Source: Atrina japonica
Lineage: Eukaryota > Mollusca > Bivalvia > Pterioida > Pinnidae
Direction: 5' to 3'
Length of the DNA: 64,000 nt
Assembly (NCBI GenBank): GCA_030159075.1
Contig: BROG01000025.1
Location: forward strand, 621,001 to 685,000
Made by a program: the position numbers and the translations under genes. Below the pieces are notes generated by a model. It saw nothing but the letters and a program-made list of their open reading frames with translations. It ran no database searches and had not been told where the DNA came from. Numbering within the stretch: position 1 is the first letter of the stretch; every line of letters starts with the position of its first letter. Positions 22,000 through 35,312 of this stretch are shown in pieces.

Positions 22000-23060
22000 T
22001 CGGTGTGTGGCTGGAATTTTTTCTTATTGTATACTCAGTGTCCCTAGGCTTAAAGGCACATTTCATATGGAATTGATACATGTACATGTATACTCATTTG
22101 ATGAATTCATTATGTAAACTCATTTAGTAAATTAATAAATTGTTACGTTAACACTCATGTTAGATCCTCTGGACTATGTAATATAAACTAGTGGGTAATT
22201 TATTTGTTATGTTTTATATTCAGCCTGGAATATTGCCGGAGAAAATGAATATCTGGACCCAAAGTCACCAAATTTACTCGGTACTCGAGCTCAACTCACT
22301 TTTCATGATACATGATGTATTAAGGTAAAAACACGCAAAATTTATTCTGTAACTGGACATGTTTGTATATTAATGGCATATAATTGTAAATAATGATCAA
22401 AATTATTGCTCATTTGAAGAAAAGTTGAGAAATAATTAAAAATTGTTTGACTACAGACTGAAAATTTGAGTACCATACTCATTGTATTTATTCACTTTTA
22501 CAAGAAACTCATAAGTATGATGCAAAACTGTATGGGTAAATGATGAGAAATTATAATATGCTTCCTAAATACTCAAACCTCATAATGTTACAAACAATTC
22601 TACATTCAAAATAATGAAATAAAAGATGAGCTTGAGTATTGAGTACATTTGGCGACTCCGAACCCAGACAAGAAATTTTTCTGAGAAGCCTCTTATTCCA
22701 TATAGATAGATAAAGAATGATTGTTAGATACATTTGACTTTATTTATGTGATTACTTTTATATAGTTATAATTTTGTATACTACATGTAAATTGCTTTTT
22801 TGTATTTTGGGGAATAATTAAGAATAGCTAAATCTCGCCTCATATCATATACAAAATGAAGTTTCATTTTGTTTCATAAGTTATTATTATATCAGTTGTT
22901 GAAATTAAAAGCATTTTGCAAAGAAAAACAAACTTTTTTACATCTTTTGCAATGATATTGTAATCAAACACTTGTAATCTAGATGACTTTAAGCTTTGTG
23001 GTTGAAGTATATTAATCATAATAGACAACAAATCACAGTAATAATATAAAGGTCTACATG
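22000..23060. other. Intergenic, nothing recognised
   Basis: This is AT-rich sequence downstream of BRF2. No repeat structure or coding frame can be supported. Confidence 0.4.
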
Positions 23061-23069
23061 AGTCTATGA

Positions 23070-24350
23070 GTCTGTCTTCCTGTTTATCTCTAAGAGTTGT
23101 CTGTCTTCCTGGTTATCTCTCTGTCGTCCTGGTTATCTCTATGAGTCTGTCTTCCTGTTTATCTCTAAGAGTTGTCTGTCTTCCTGGTTATCTCTCTGTT
23201 GTCCTCCTGGGTGTCTCTATGAGTCTGTCTTCCTGGTTATCTCTATGAGTCATCTGTCTTTTTGGTTATCTCTCTGTCTTCCTGGTTATCTCTGAGTCTG
23301 TCGTCCTGGTTATCTCTATGAGTCTGTCTTCCTGGTTATCTCTATGAGTCTGTCTTCCTGGGTGTCTCTATGAGTCTGTCCTCCTGGGTGTCTCTATGAG
23401 TCATCTGTCTTCCTGGTTATCTCTATGAGTCATCTGTCTTTCTGGTTATCTCTCTGTCTTCCTGGTTATCTCTATGAGTCTGTCTTCCTGGTTGTGTCTA
23501 TGAGTCTTCCTGTTTATCTCTAAGAGTTGTCTGTCTTACTGGTTATCTCTCTTCCTGGTTATCTCTATGAGTCTGTCTTTCTGGTTATCTCTATGAGTCA
23601 TCTGTCTTTCTGGTTATCTTTTGGAGTCTGTATTCCTGGTTATCTCTATGAGTCATCTGTCTTTCTGGTTATCTCTCTGTTTTCCTGGTTATCTCTATGA
23701 GTCTGTCTTTGTGGTTATCTCTATGAGTCAGTCTTCCTGGTTTTCTCTATGAGTCTGTCTTTCTGGTTATCTTTATGAGTCTGTCTTTCTGGTTATATCT
23801 CCGAGTCTGTTCTCCTGGTTATCTCATTAAGTTGTCTTTTTGTAAGCTCTCTATACTGTATCTATATACTGTCTTCCTGATTTTTGTGAAGAACAAATAT
23901 GTTATTGTAGGAGTTATCTCTCTTTCTGTCTTTCTGATTAAACTTTTATCGTTGTTTCCTGTTATCTCTGAGTCTGCTTATGTTGGTTATCTCTTGTTTT
24001 CCTGGTTATCTCTTGAGTATCTGTGATTCTGGGAACTGTCTTACTGGATATCTCTATGAGTCTTCCTGTTATATATGAGTCTGTCTTCATGGGTGTCTCA
24101 CAGAGTCTGTTTACAGGTTATCTCTATGAGTATCTGTCTTTAAATTATGATAGTCAGTCTTATTTATCTCCAGTCATCTGTCAGGTGAACATGTGTCTGT
24201 TTTACTGGTTATCTCCATGAGTCATCTGTCTTTCTGGTACTCTCTGTCTTGCGGTATCTCTCTGTTATACCAGTCATCTATAGGAACATCATGTCTTTCT
24301 GGTTATCTCTCTGTTTTCCTGGTTATCTATAGGAACTGTCTTTGTGCTGT
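23070..24350. repeat. Minisatellite, 26-30 bp unit (TCTCTATGAGTCTGTCTTCC TGGTTA)
   Basis: About 40 variable units are seen. A frequent variant adds four bases (GAGTCATCTGTC). Units become more diverged toward the right, where a 60-base block (TTTTTGTGAAGAACAAATAT onward) occurs twice, near 23880 and 24410. Confidence 0.9.
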
Positions 24351-24589
24351 AGTCTATACCTGGTCATTAAGTTGTCTATAGTAAGCAGTATTGTAATATA
24401 TACATTTGATTTTTGTGAAGAACAAATATGTTATTGTAGGAGTTATCTCTCTTTCTAAACACATGTGTTCCTGTACTGATACTTATGTTCATTTATATTA
24501 TTTGTATGTGACGTGGAACTATACCATGTCACATTGTAAAGGTCTCACAGGGTTTACAGTGACAAACTATACTGTTAAATTATATACCA

Positions 24590-25375
24590 GGAACACAGTG
24601 TGCTGTATCCTTTACTATACCAGTCATATATAGGAACACATGTGCGGTACTATACCAGTCATAAATAGGAACACATTTGCTGTACTATATCAGTCAAATA
24701 TATAGGAACACATGTGCAGTACTATACCAGTCATATATAGGAACACATGTGCTGTACTATACCAGTCATATATAGGAACACATGTGCGGTACTATACCAG
24801 TCAGATAAATGACCATGTGTGCTGTTCTAAACCAGTCAGATAGATAACCATGTGTGCTGTACAATCCCAGTCATATATAGAAACACTTGTTGTAGTATAC
24901 TAGTCAGATGAATGAACATGTGTGTTCTGCTATACCAGTCAGATGTAGGAATGTATATTCTACAATACCAGTCAGATAAAAGAACAATTGTGCTTTACTA
25001 TACAACTCAGATATTGGAATGTGTGCTTTACTATACCATAAGATAAATGAACATGTGTGCTGTACTATACCAGTCAGATAAATGAACATGTGTTCTGTAC
25101 TATACCACTCAGATATAGGAATGTGGGCTTGCATTATACCAGTCAGATAAATAAACATGTGTGTACTGTACCATACCAAATAGAAATGAACATGTGTGCT
25201 GTATTAGTACCAGTCAGATAAATGAACACTTGTGCTGTACTATACCAGTCAGAGAAATGCACATGTGCTGCACTCTACCAGTCATATAAATGAACATGTG
25301 TGCTGTGCTATACAAGTCATATAAATGAACATGGGTGTTGTACTATATCAGTCAGATAGATGAAGATTTGTACAT
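24590..25375. repeat. Minisatellite, 34-35 bp unit (TGTGCTGTACTATACCAGTC...)
   Basis: About 22 units of GTGCTGTACTATACCAGTCA plus GATAAATGAACAT are seen. The left units carry ATATATAGGAACACAT instead of AGATAAATGAACAT. A detached pair of units lies near 27370-27430. Confidence 0.9.
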
Positions 25376-26370
25376 ATATTAAATTAACAAACATGCTCTT
25401 TTTCAGGTGAGCACGTGAGAAATTTTGCACATACTTTCATGCAACGGAGTAAATGTTCACTAGGCACATGAACGTGACTTTAGTGTATTTTCAGAAAATT
25501 ATCAAAACTCCAGTTCTGATAGACAGCAAATATGCTGTGCATGTACACGAAGAACAATCTGTAAAGCCTCCTCCGCGCATGTCGTATGCACTTTGCGATC
25601 TGTGGTTGTCGTGGTAGATTGCAAGTCTGATCAATGTTGTTACTTTGGCCTTGTCTCTCGGTCCATTGCCACTTTACGAGAGCTTTGACAATTGTTTCCT
25701 CCTCTGTCTACGATACGCGTCTTATTGGAGATATTGTGCCGTTCCAACCTTTGATACCTTTAGTCGCCATTTCAGATCTACGTGTTGGTATTATTTTGAT
25801 ACATTACTATTTGACTACAAAAACAACTTATTGCACAGGCTGATTGGATCATGTTTATAACAATTACTGGAACTAATCGCATTCCTCATATCACTTCCAG
25901 ATTTGACTTGTTATTCTACTTGTGGTCAGGGTCAATTAAAGAGATGTATGTGTTGCTTCATACATGACACAGATGTCGTCACTGGAAGTAATGTTTGTAA
26001 AGATGTTTAAATTGTTTACCACAAATCATCTTTCTAATCATCACGTTTCGACCTGTTGATCGCCTGATCTGCGGCTGACCCTTGGTCAACCCAATGGTAA
26101 TTTCAGAATAAATATGGCATTGTGTACTCTTATCATATAATTTCCATGTTTGATTATTTTATAAAAGCAATAGATATAGGCCTATGTTCACTGAAAAACA
26201 GTGTTTAAACGTTAAATACATCCATGGTATCTACATAATACCAAATGCAAAAAAAATTTCCAAAATAAATAAAGGAATTTTTCACTGAAAAACCAGCTTT
26301 TAAAATAAATGAATCAGAATTCAATTTTCAAATCTGGTTCATTCATTACAATTTCTCATTAAATCGCAGT
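25376..26370. other. Non-coding stretch with one GC-richer segment
   Basis: 25560-25860 is less AT-rich than its surroundings and has two overlapping open frames of about 70 codons with no recognisable motif. I do not call a gene. The rest is featureless. Confidence 0.3.
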
Positions 26371-26625
26371 GTCTCCGTGGCCAAGTGGTTAGAGCAACGC
26401 GCTTTGAAACAGGAAGTCTCTCATTTCTGATCTGCGCAGGCTCGAGTCGCGCTGGAATCTAAGTTGATTTTGGTGAGATGGTTTACCAGTTTACTTGCGG
26501 AAGGCCGGTGGTCGCCTCTTGGGTACATTGTAACCGGGTTCTCTCCTTCACCAATAAAAATTTACCGCCGCCATATAAGTGAAAAAAATGTTGAGTGTGG
26601 CGTAAAACACCATTCAAATTATAAA
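26371..26625 (+). mobile_element. tRNA-derived SINE, family 2, near complete
   Basis: A Pol III A box TGGCCAAGTGG (26378-26388) and a B-box-like GGCTCGAGTCG (26439-26449) are 61 bases apart in a tRNA-like head. The 3' domain contains TTCACCAATAAAAATTTACC, GCCGCCATATAAGTG and GTTGAGTGTGGCGTAAAACA, the conserved SINE module widespread in molluscs. It ends in an A-rich tail. Confidence 0.85.
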
Positions 26626-27639
26626 AAGGAGTTCTTAAGATCAGGGCCCGAAGTCAGCATACTCAAAGCTCAATATTTCATTATTTTACTATAAAATTGT
26701 TTATAAAACTTTTGGATTTTAGTGTAGGAAACATTATTATTTTTAATCATTTACATATAAATTTTTGCGTCACGCTTATGCTTTTAAAAATCGAATAAAT
26801 CGTTGAGTACGGTACTCAAGATTTGTACGTACTCATTTTTTTAATTTTCTGAAGCTCAAGTGGGATTTTTATCATTACATACAATCGTATGATATACAAA
26901 CGTCCAATTTACAGAATTTTGCATGTTTTTACCTTAAAATGAAAGATGTTAGTTGACTTTAACAATTTGGTGATCGGGCCCAGAGCGGTCTTACCATACA
27001 TGTTAGCCTATGTTTTGATTGCTTTTCGAAATCATGTTTTGTTTCACTTTTCGGCTCGAATTTCACCAGTGAATCGTTATTTTGGATTCAATGAAAGATG
27101 AGTAACTTAACAATTATGGCGGTTAAATAGATTACAAACAATCGTTGAAACGGTCGTATCAAATACCCCTTTAATGTAATTTAGAATATCCATAGGAATT
27201 CATAGGAACGGCTGTAAAAACAACAGATGTATTGAATTTGCTTCTGTGGCAATATACAGCTTTGAGGACTGTGGGAGAGGTCAGTAACCTATTTCTTTCT
27301 CATTGTTATTATATTTGCCAGAATATGTGGATTAATAACTCCAAGGCATATCTGTGTACTCCACCATATATGGACCAGTCAGTCTGGTAAATATATGTAC
27401 TTTACTGTACCAGTCAGACATGTGAACACACATTCACTCCAAGGCATGCTGATGTAAATTGACGACTTTCACTCATTGTAGCTTTAACTACCAACATTAT
27501 TGTAAATAGACCCAAAGAGCAACTGCTAACAAGTGACTTGCAAATTTAGACTGAGTGTAGTCAATGTTCTCAAAATCGTCGTCAGTGTGATTGCCTTACT
27601 TCCAATTGTTTACACTTTTCAACTCACCTGCACTGAAGG

Positions 27640-28271
27640 TTTTGAAGAAACTTAACAGGGATCAAGTACTCAAGGTCCTCTGCCAAGTTTATTCATTTCG
27701 GACAGATCGACCCAGGGTGGGGCAAAAGAGGTCTCAGGGGGTACCCCTCTTTAAAAATCTTCTCCGCCAGAACTGCTGCATGGATTGAAAAACTAATTGC
27801 ATTTGAGTGATCTACATATATGTATGATTCAAGTTTGTTGATATTGTAGACATCGGACAATAAATTTTTGACTTGTTTTTGACGTCTTTCTTTTTTATAT
27901 GATTTCTGTGATTTTCTCCCCATTCATTCATTATGATGCATTAATTTTATGCGTTTTTACCTGTAATTAGGTAGATGAATGCTTTCCTAGAGGAATTTGG
28001 ATGAATTCAATTTTTTTTTATTTTTTATGAATTTATTTAGACTGCAAAAATAAAGGAGGAGGACTTTTCACATTTTCGACTTCGTCCCCAAAGCCGCTGA
28101 GGGGATTTTAATGAAATTTATAGGAATCAGGTACTCAATGTCCCCTACCAAATAAGCCAGATAAGCCCAGGAGTGAATCCAGGGTGGGTCAAAAGAGGCC
28201 TCAGGGGGTAGCCCTCATTGAAAATCTTCTTCTCCAGAACTATGCATGGTTTAAAAACTAATTGCATCTGA

Positions 28272-28307
<36 letters not shown>

Positions 28308-28440
28308 TAGATAGATAGAAAGAAAGGTGTATGATTTAAGTTTGTTAATTTAGTAGAAATCGGAAAATAAATTTTTCACTCGTTTTTGACATCTTTATAT
28401 ACATTGTCATTTTAATTAATTTTTCTCCCCATTTATTCAT
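27640..28440. repeat. Two diverged direct copies of a ~300-base segment
   Basis: 27640-27935 and 28105-28440 share CCAGGGTGG, AAAAGAGG, CTCAGGGGGTA, AAAAACTAATTGCAT and TTTTTGAC blocks about 467 bases apart. The second copy has a (TA)n tract expanded inside it. This is likely a dispersed element in tandem. Confidence 0.7.
28274..28318. repeat. (TA)n(GATA)n microsatellite
   Basis: About 30 bases of TA are followed by GATA units, inside the right copy of the duplicated segment. Confidence 0.85.
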
Positions 28441-28449
28441 ATTTATCGT

Positions 28450-29980
28450 CTCAAAAGTGAGGTAGTGTTATGTTAAAGTATACGATTATATTGACAAAAT
28501 GGGCCCCTTGTTTTGTTTTAAGTACTATATTGAAAATAGTAAAGTAAATAGATAATTAAAATATGAGAATTTTACAATTTGATCGCTTAAATGTGAATGA
28601 TAACATTGTTGAGACAGGCTTAAACCAGATCTTACATGTTCCTATCAATGTTAATAGTCGAATTTGTTTTATAGATAAAAAGCCTAAAGTATCATTAATT
28701 ATATGGTGGCTTTCTAATAAAAACATCAAACAGATAAAAAAAAAAAATGAAGCGTTTGCTTTCCTTTAGGGGAATGATTAAGTCGATAGAGAGCCTATGT
28801 TTACGAACTTGACCTTGAACCGTTATGCTCGAGACAAAATGGGTATAAAATATGTCCATTCCCCACAAACTGCCGAATTATTGATATCTTGTCATAGAAA
28901 AAAATACTTCACCAATATAATCATGCTCAAGGGATTTACGAATGACTTGCACCGTAAAAATAAAATTGAAATATAGTCAATGCTGCCTTTGGAGAGTTCA
29001 AATGCGCCAATGACATCAACAGAAAGTAATTATATCCGTAATATACTCGATTCATTTTTTGGTATGTCAAATAATTTGTCAGTTTTTTCGCACATAAATC
29101 CGAAAACTGATTAATATTACGACTACCGGAGTTCGATTTTAAAATACTTATGATGTTTTCTTTCAATGGTAAATGATTGTGGGTCAATCGGTTCAAAAGC
29201 GATTATTGTGATTAATTTCCAAGAAGATTTGGATTGTCCCAATATTCGATAATCACTCTGACTGATTCCAGTATCCGGTAATTTATGGTAGATTACTAGA
29301 ATCTTACATTGGTGTGTGGAGTAGATAGGAAAATCACCACCCGAGTGGTGAGAACCGGGTTGTCCAATCCAACGGTGTCCATAGGGTTCAGATTTCTCTT
29401 TCGTTTTGATTTTTTTCTCCCATGCATTCCATTAAATACATATTTTATGAACGTAAATAAATCTGATGCAATCTTAAATGCACTGTATTCTCATCACATA
29501 GAACTCAAACGTTATAAAATTATATTGTGATGTCTTAGCGCGTGCAGCTAGTGTGTTAACAGATAAATTCTGGCTTGCCAAAATGGCAGATGCTAAAACG
29601 AAAGAATTTACTTAATACATGTATAAGAGTATATTTAAGGGGGTCTTATACATTATTTTATACCTTTTCAGTGAAAAATACTAACAAAAGCAGTGTAGCT
29701 AAATGTTAGCTATGTTGGATGTCTACTAGTTAGACCCTTTTCCATTATTGAACTTTTGGTATAGTGTTCAGCAGAGTCCGCTTAAGTTAACAAGATGACG
29801 GAGAAAGAAATACATATTTCTTAGTATTACTGTGATACACCATAATTCTTCTCAATTATAAAGTCGGGTAAGACTGGCAGTCAAAAAACTTAATCATGGC
29901 AATGTCATTCTATTACACCACAATGTAAATTCGGAATTTTGATATTGTTTCCACAGCACAATGTTGGGGCTCATATACAT
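28450..29980. other. Intergenic, nothing recognised
   Basis: This is AT-rich. Short open frames occur but none has motifs, splice context or unusual composition to support a gene. Confidence 0.4.
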
Positions 29981-29989
29981 ATGTATCTT

Positions 29990-30200
29990 AATATTGACTG
30001 TGACGGCCATATTGGACATCATATCTATAGCACAATATGTCAATTGCGCTATGACGTCATATCTATAGCACAATATGTCAAAGGCGCTATGTCATATCTA
30101 TAACACAATATGTCATAGGCGCTATGACGTCATATTTATAGCACAATATGTCAAAGGTGCTATGACGTCATATTTGTAGCACAACATGTCAAGGGCGCTT
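29990..30200. repeat. Minisatellite, 34-39 bp unit carrying TGACGTCA
   Basis: About five units contain ATAGCACAATATGTCAAAGG followed by CGCTATGACGTCATAT. TGACGTCA occurs at 30052, 30125 and 30163, and again at 30313 in a diverged unit. Confidence 0.8.
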
Positions 30201-30960
30201 TTGTGAATGTATTAGGGTAGTTATATTCATAATTTCTAATTTTAGGCTGTTCCAATGCATCAATCAATTTTAAGAAAAAATATAGCTAAATGTTGACCAT
30301 AACAGCCATTGATGACGTCATATCTATAGCACCATATCAGAAGTGCTCTGTGATGAATGTATTAGTGTTGTTTCATTCATAATTTCAGATTTTTAGACAA
30401 TTCCAATGCATTGATTGGTCAAAAATTATTAATTTGAGTATAGTTCAATATCGACCATGGAAGCCATATTGGGTTAAAGGCGCCATGTCCATAGCACAAA
30501 ATCTAAAGGCCTATCTGTGATTATAATATGGTTGTCCTATTCATAATTGTATATTCATAATTCCAATAAGTAAGCTGGTGAGAAATAACACGTTTTAGAA
30601 GAATATTAAAAACGTATATTTACCATGGCGGACATATTGGATTTATACTACTTATAGGCCTGCCCTTTCCCAGTGTGTGGAAATTTAGCGAAATTTGGTC
30701 ATAATGTTTATTTGAGTCCTCTTAGCATGATAAGATGGAATAACTTTCTGTTGCAATTATTTCTAGTTTAACTATATTCTTACTGGGTCCAATACTGCTT
30801 GGACCTAGCCTTTTGACGGCCATATTGGATTTATGCTAATTAGTACCTTTCCCAGTGTCGGAATTTGGCGGATTTTGGATTTAATGTTTTGTATGTTTAT
30901 CTGAACAAGATGAAGCATAAATACATTCTGTTGCAATTTGTTCAAAGATCACTCAAATTT
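30200..30960. repeat. Degenerate long tandem repeats with 'GGCCATATTGGA' motifs
   Basis: Segments near 30240-30420 and near 30620-30950 each occur twice with divergence (for example CCCTTTCCCAGTGT, ATTCTGTTGCAATT and CATATTGGATTTAT). They probably come from one dispersed repeat. Confidence 0.55.
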
Positions 30961-31279
30961 TGGTGTAAATTGACTGGTGGCGGCCAGTTTTTAATTGTGA
31001 AGGAGAGAACCTCGCCATCTTGTCATCTCAGTACATTTACATACCTGAACACCTTTCAAAACCTAATATCATTTCAGTTCATTTACATTGCTGAACACCT
31101 TATCATTACATGATATGATTATCTGCAGTCCCTTTAACACTGAACGTTAAATTGATTCATTTCCCATAAAAGTGACAACATTGTTACAATGACTTATTAT
31201 TCCTTGATGACATTGTATGGAAATATCTTTTGTTATAGGACTACGATTATAGAAAAATAAGTCTATGAACTAAAGGATA

Positions 31280-31411
31280 TTGGCAAGAAAGTATGTCCAA
31301 CCTCATTACTCTGTTGTGGTACCAGTGATGATGTCTTCTAGCAGTAAAGAACGACGTGTTCCAAATTCTTTTGCCGGGAGTAAGAACACTCTTTTGAAAC
31401 CGAATATTCAG
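31280..31411 (+). CDS. Possible isolated coding exon (uncertain)
   Basis: A frame reads MARKYVQPHYSVVV, then SSSSKERRVPNSFAGSK, up to a possible GTAATT donor at 31412. The Ser/Lys/Arg content and the donor suggest an exon. No partner exons were found and I do not recognise it; it could be chance. Confidence 0.2.
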
Positions 31412-31599
31412 GGTAATTTTTTCATTATAGATACACAAATTTTGTATCCACCACAAATCTCAAATTCAAACTGCTTCATATTGGTTTGCATTTGGAATGA
31501 TACTATGCGAATGCATTTGAAAAAATGTAAAGTTATGCAACTGACAGGTCTTTGAAGGTCTTAATTTATTTTTTTGCTTTTTGGAAGATATTATTCACG

Positions 31600-32620
31600 A
31601 TAATGGCATCTAATATATATTGTATATAAATCGGCGTGGTAATTGTGTATAGTGGATGTAAACAAAGGTATTATGCTTCACCTGTAAATTGATACAAGTG
31701 AAGTATAGAACACGAGTGCTAAAGCTATTACGAAAGGAAATAGGCTAATTATTGAATAAATTGTGTTTCTAAATATCGTGATATCTATGGAAAGGCAGGT
31801 GAGATAATAAGTGTCAGGTGAAAATAAATACTTTATTCAAAATATTTGTCAGCAAATATGAGATTCACCATATTTTGAGTCATTCGGACTATGCTTACAA
31901 GAATATATAAAAAGAGAAATGACATTGCAAATGAACACGCTCTTATATTTAAAGGGGCATTAGCTGTGTTTTCTTTTCAATTTCCCCCATTTTTACTACT
32001 TAGATTGATTTCAATAACAAAAATTAGAGACATGTAGATGCACGGGTAACCTTTTACCAGGGCTTCTACGTCTAGTTTTGTGCAATTGCTTTATATGTTC
32101 GATATTTCTAATTGGTGTTTCTCGTTAAGACACTTTATGCACTTTCAGATTTGTGACCACTTAATCAGCTAATACCATTATGTCTGGTTTGAAGTCGTGA
32201 TATACAAGTATGTATAACGTTTCGAATGTTGGGGATTTTTGCTGACTTTTTGTATCATAATTCCAAGTGAGTTCTCGCCAACTGCCATTTTATAATATCA
32301 CAGATTTCAAGAAACATTTTCAATTTTTCGGGTGTTGCCAGAAATACTAATTATCTGGATACAGTTCATCCTCTGGGGTAATGTTGTCCTTGTGATTTGT
32401 TTCAATGAGTCCCCCCTTTATAACCGAAAAAACAGCTTTAAAACGAGCTTTTGATGGGTGATATTTGTCACAATTTATTATGTCTTCCTGACTTGCTTTA
32501 AAAACCCTTCTGCAGTCCACAGACTTTCGAATCTCGAAATATCTCGAGTGCCTACCTAATGTAGGTAATTTACACGGGAAAATTCACAACATTTCTCATT
32601 CAAATAGTCATTTTAACAAC
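31600..32620. other. Intergenic, nothing recognised
   Basis: AT-rich. No supportable feature up to the first RT-element fragment. Confidence 0.4.
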
Positions 32621-32623
32621 TTC

Positions 32624-32912
32624 GGTATAATAGTCTTGTTTGCAATTACTCTGTTTCACTAAATGAAATGTTGAGTTGCTTGTTTGATAGCGATTGTTGA
32701 CACGTCTGTACCAACTGTGACGAGGATTTGTTCCTCACTTATTTTCATTTGAATTTGACTGTGGACTCGCGGCAGGTGTGACCGGTCAACAGGGAATGCT
32801 TACTCCTCCATGGCACCTGATCCCACCTCTTGATTTCCAGAGGACGGTGTTTGTCCAATTTTTACCTGTCTATATCCTGGACATCCGAAAGATTTATAAT
32901 TTGGTATCTGAT
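32624..32912 (+). mobile_element. RT-element fragment 1 (3' end only)
   Basis: The fragment begins at CGGTATAATAGTCTTGTTTG, which codes the end of the RT frame, continues through CCTCCATGGCACCTGATCCC, and stops at TTTGGTATCTGA, the shared 3' terminus. The 5' part is missing. Confidence 0.8.
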
Positions 32913-33327
32913 TTTATTTATATTTTAACGCTACTTTTATCACATTTTTTGTGTTTCTTGAAATCTCAATCTTCCAATATCTATTGAAAATCGCCCTGGG
33001 AGAGGGATTCAAATCTGGATTCTCCAATGGTGTCTATTTCTCGTCTGATAAACAATCATTCGGCAGTCTCGGGAGTCAATTAAAACGATAAAATGATAAA
33101 ATGACAGTACTGTTAATTTTCTAATGCAAACGCACTGCATTGTATTTATAAAAGAGCGGGAAAATGTTTGCTTCCGGTTAATAGTTCTTACCAAGTTAAT
33201 TTTTGTTGTCTATTTTCTAACAATATCCTAAAATAGTCTGCACCTATGAGGAAATGTATGCATATATTCCACCTGTGTTCAAGCATTTACGCATTTTAAA
33301 TTCATAAAGTGACATTGCGTGGTATTT

Positions 33328-33508
33328 ACACTGGAACCCATTTATAACGAACCCTGGTAGACCGAATTCCTGCTTATTTTGAAATGAGTTTGAATCTCAG
33401 CCAAATTTCTTTATTACTGTTATAACCCGGTTATTTTGAAAACCTTGTTTATTTGAAGGAAAATGTCTTTCCCCTTCGACTTCAATATATCCGTGTTCGA
33501 CTGTACTT
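33328..33508. mobile_element. Pogo/mariner-type MITE remnant
   Basis: ACTGGAACCCATTTATAACG at the left and TATATCCGTGTTCGACTGTA at the right bracket ATTTTGAAAT/ATAACCCGGTTATTTTGAAA motifs. Similar pieces occur near 40730-40930 and 61680-61795. Confidence 0.45.
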
Positions 33509-34074
33509 GTTTAATGGCCACCATTACTTAGTCAATAGCGTTAGGGTTCACTTATATACTGCTTAGTTTTCATTTATTTCTGATTTTCAAATGGAATGAG
33601 TTCCAGCCTATCAGAGCAATTTGAATTATGTCCACACCTTTTGTTTTCCCCTAGTGATGTAGATGCCATGGTTGCTCTCGTATTTTATGCTTAGCCTATC
33701 ATCACTAATTTTGTTTACAGTTTGAGATATAAATCGTTGTCAAGGGGGTGATTCCAGACACAGACATTGAGCAAAGACAGACAACGGTACAACCAAAGGG
33801 AAATAAATATTAAAAAATAATCTCATATTACCACAATGCTTCCACAAAGAAATCACTAAGATTTAGTAGCAGAAGCCATGAACTCACGTGTAGGCATTGT
33901 GCTATAACGACGTACCAACGTTTTCTCAACAGAAAAAAAATTATTATATTTCATTAGTATATTGATGACCTTGTTTTCATTGTTACTTAATGCTATTTCC
34001 TCGTTATACAAGAGATTCTAAAGTTTGACTTTTTAATGGCCATGTACCCGGAGTTTCAATTCGTCTGCTTGCCT

Positions 34075-34310
34075 TCCACGTCTGTCAATGTGATTACCCT
34101 AGTTTTGTAGATCAACCTGGCAATAGTACTATCAACATTGTGATTGTACGATGTAATCTTAGTGAGCATGTGATTTTTCCTATGTGATTACTCTAATGAT
34201 TCATATGTGATTACCCTAGTTTTGTAGATCTACCCACTATCGTACTGTAACAATTGATTGTACGCTGTAATTATAGTAATCTTGTGATTTATTTCCTACA
34301 GTACTATGGT
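34075..34310. repeat. Two-copy ~120-base tandem repeat
   Basis: GTGATTACCCTAGTTTTGTA and TTGATTGTACG.TGTAAT blocks occur twice about 120 bases apart. Confidence 0.6.
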
Positions 34311-34689
34311 AAATATCGTCATTGGTACATAAATAAAAAAGAAACTTCTGAATTTATGTAAATCCATCTCATGTATTAATGAGAGAGTCAACTCCCCCGG
34401 TTAATATACATGTACCTCATTGCGTATGCATTTATGATTAATGTTGAAATGATTTAACATGGTATTTTTCTTCACTGTTAAATAGTTTTGGATTATAAAA
34501 TTTTGTCATTTCTCTAATTCATACATTTTTTGTGTGTATGTCTGTCAGACAGACGTTGTGGTGTTAGGGTTTAATTTATCAGTCCATTAACAAAGCATTA
34601 TCCTGATCTCCTCTATTATTGCAACAGCTGATTAATGTGCCCGAACAGATTGTGAGAGATTTACTCTACTAATTGTCATAACAGAATCT

Positions 34690-35190
34690 GTACAATGTCG
34701 AAATGTTCTGAAAGACATTTGATATTACATGACATATTACATTGTTATTTCGAGAATTACATTTAGTACTAGATAAGTTAAACATTTCTACATTGTTATT
34801 TCATGAATTGCATTTTGTATTACATATATTTGTTATTTCATGAAATCACCTTAATTTTGGTATTTTATACCATTGTTATTCCGTGAATTACATTTAGGAT
34901 TACTTAAAATTGTGACTGATATTTCATAAATTACATTTGGTATCACATAACATTGTGGCTTGAATATTTAATGAATTGCATTTAGTATTACATAAAATTG
35001 TGACGAATTTTTCATCAATTACTTTTTGGTATTACATAACATTGTGACTTGGATATTTAATGAATTACATTTAGTATTACATACAATTGTGACGATATTT
35101 TATTTTATTACATTCGGTTTTACATAAGCGTGTGATTGTAAAATTGATATTTCATGAATTACATTTGATATCAAATAATATTGTTACATC
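34690..35190. repeat. Degenerate 55-65 bp tandem repeat
   Basis: About eight diverged units contain TTTCATGAATTACATTTAGT and ATTACATAACATTGTGAC. Confidence 0.7.
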
Positions 35191-35312
35191 CGGTCTGTGT
35201 CAAAAACCATAACAATACTGTCTACGTTCAAAAACTGAGTATACTATTGTCGTGCGGAAAAATAGCCTGCCACTTCTGTAATGATTCATCTCCGACTTCT
35301 TTGTACTTGTTT

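Noticed and set aside
23066..23248. Ser/Leu-rich frames in 23.0-24.4 kb
   Set aside because: They are translations of the 26-30 bp minisatellite.
25634..25860. Two overlapping ~70-codon frames in a GC-richer patch
   Set aside because: There are no motifs, and the two frames have equal claim. It may be an old element; not enough for a gene.
26371..26460. Possible tRNA gene
   Set aside because: A and B boxes are present, but the sequence does not fold as a full tRNA and continues into a SINE 3' domain.
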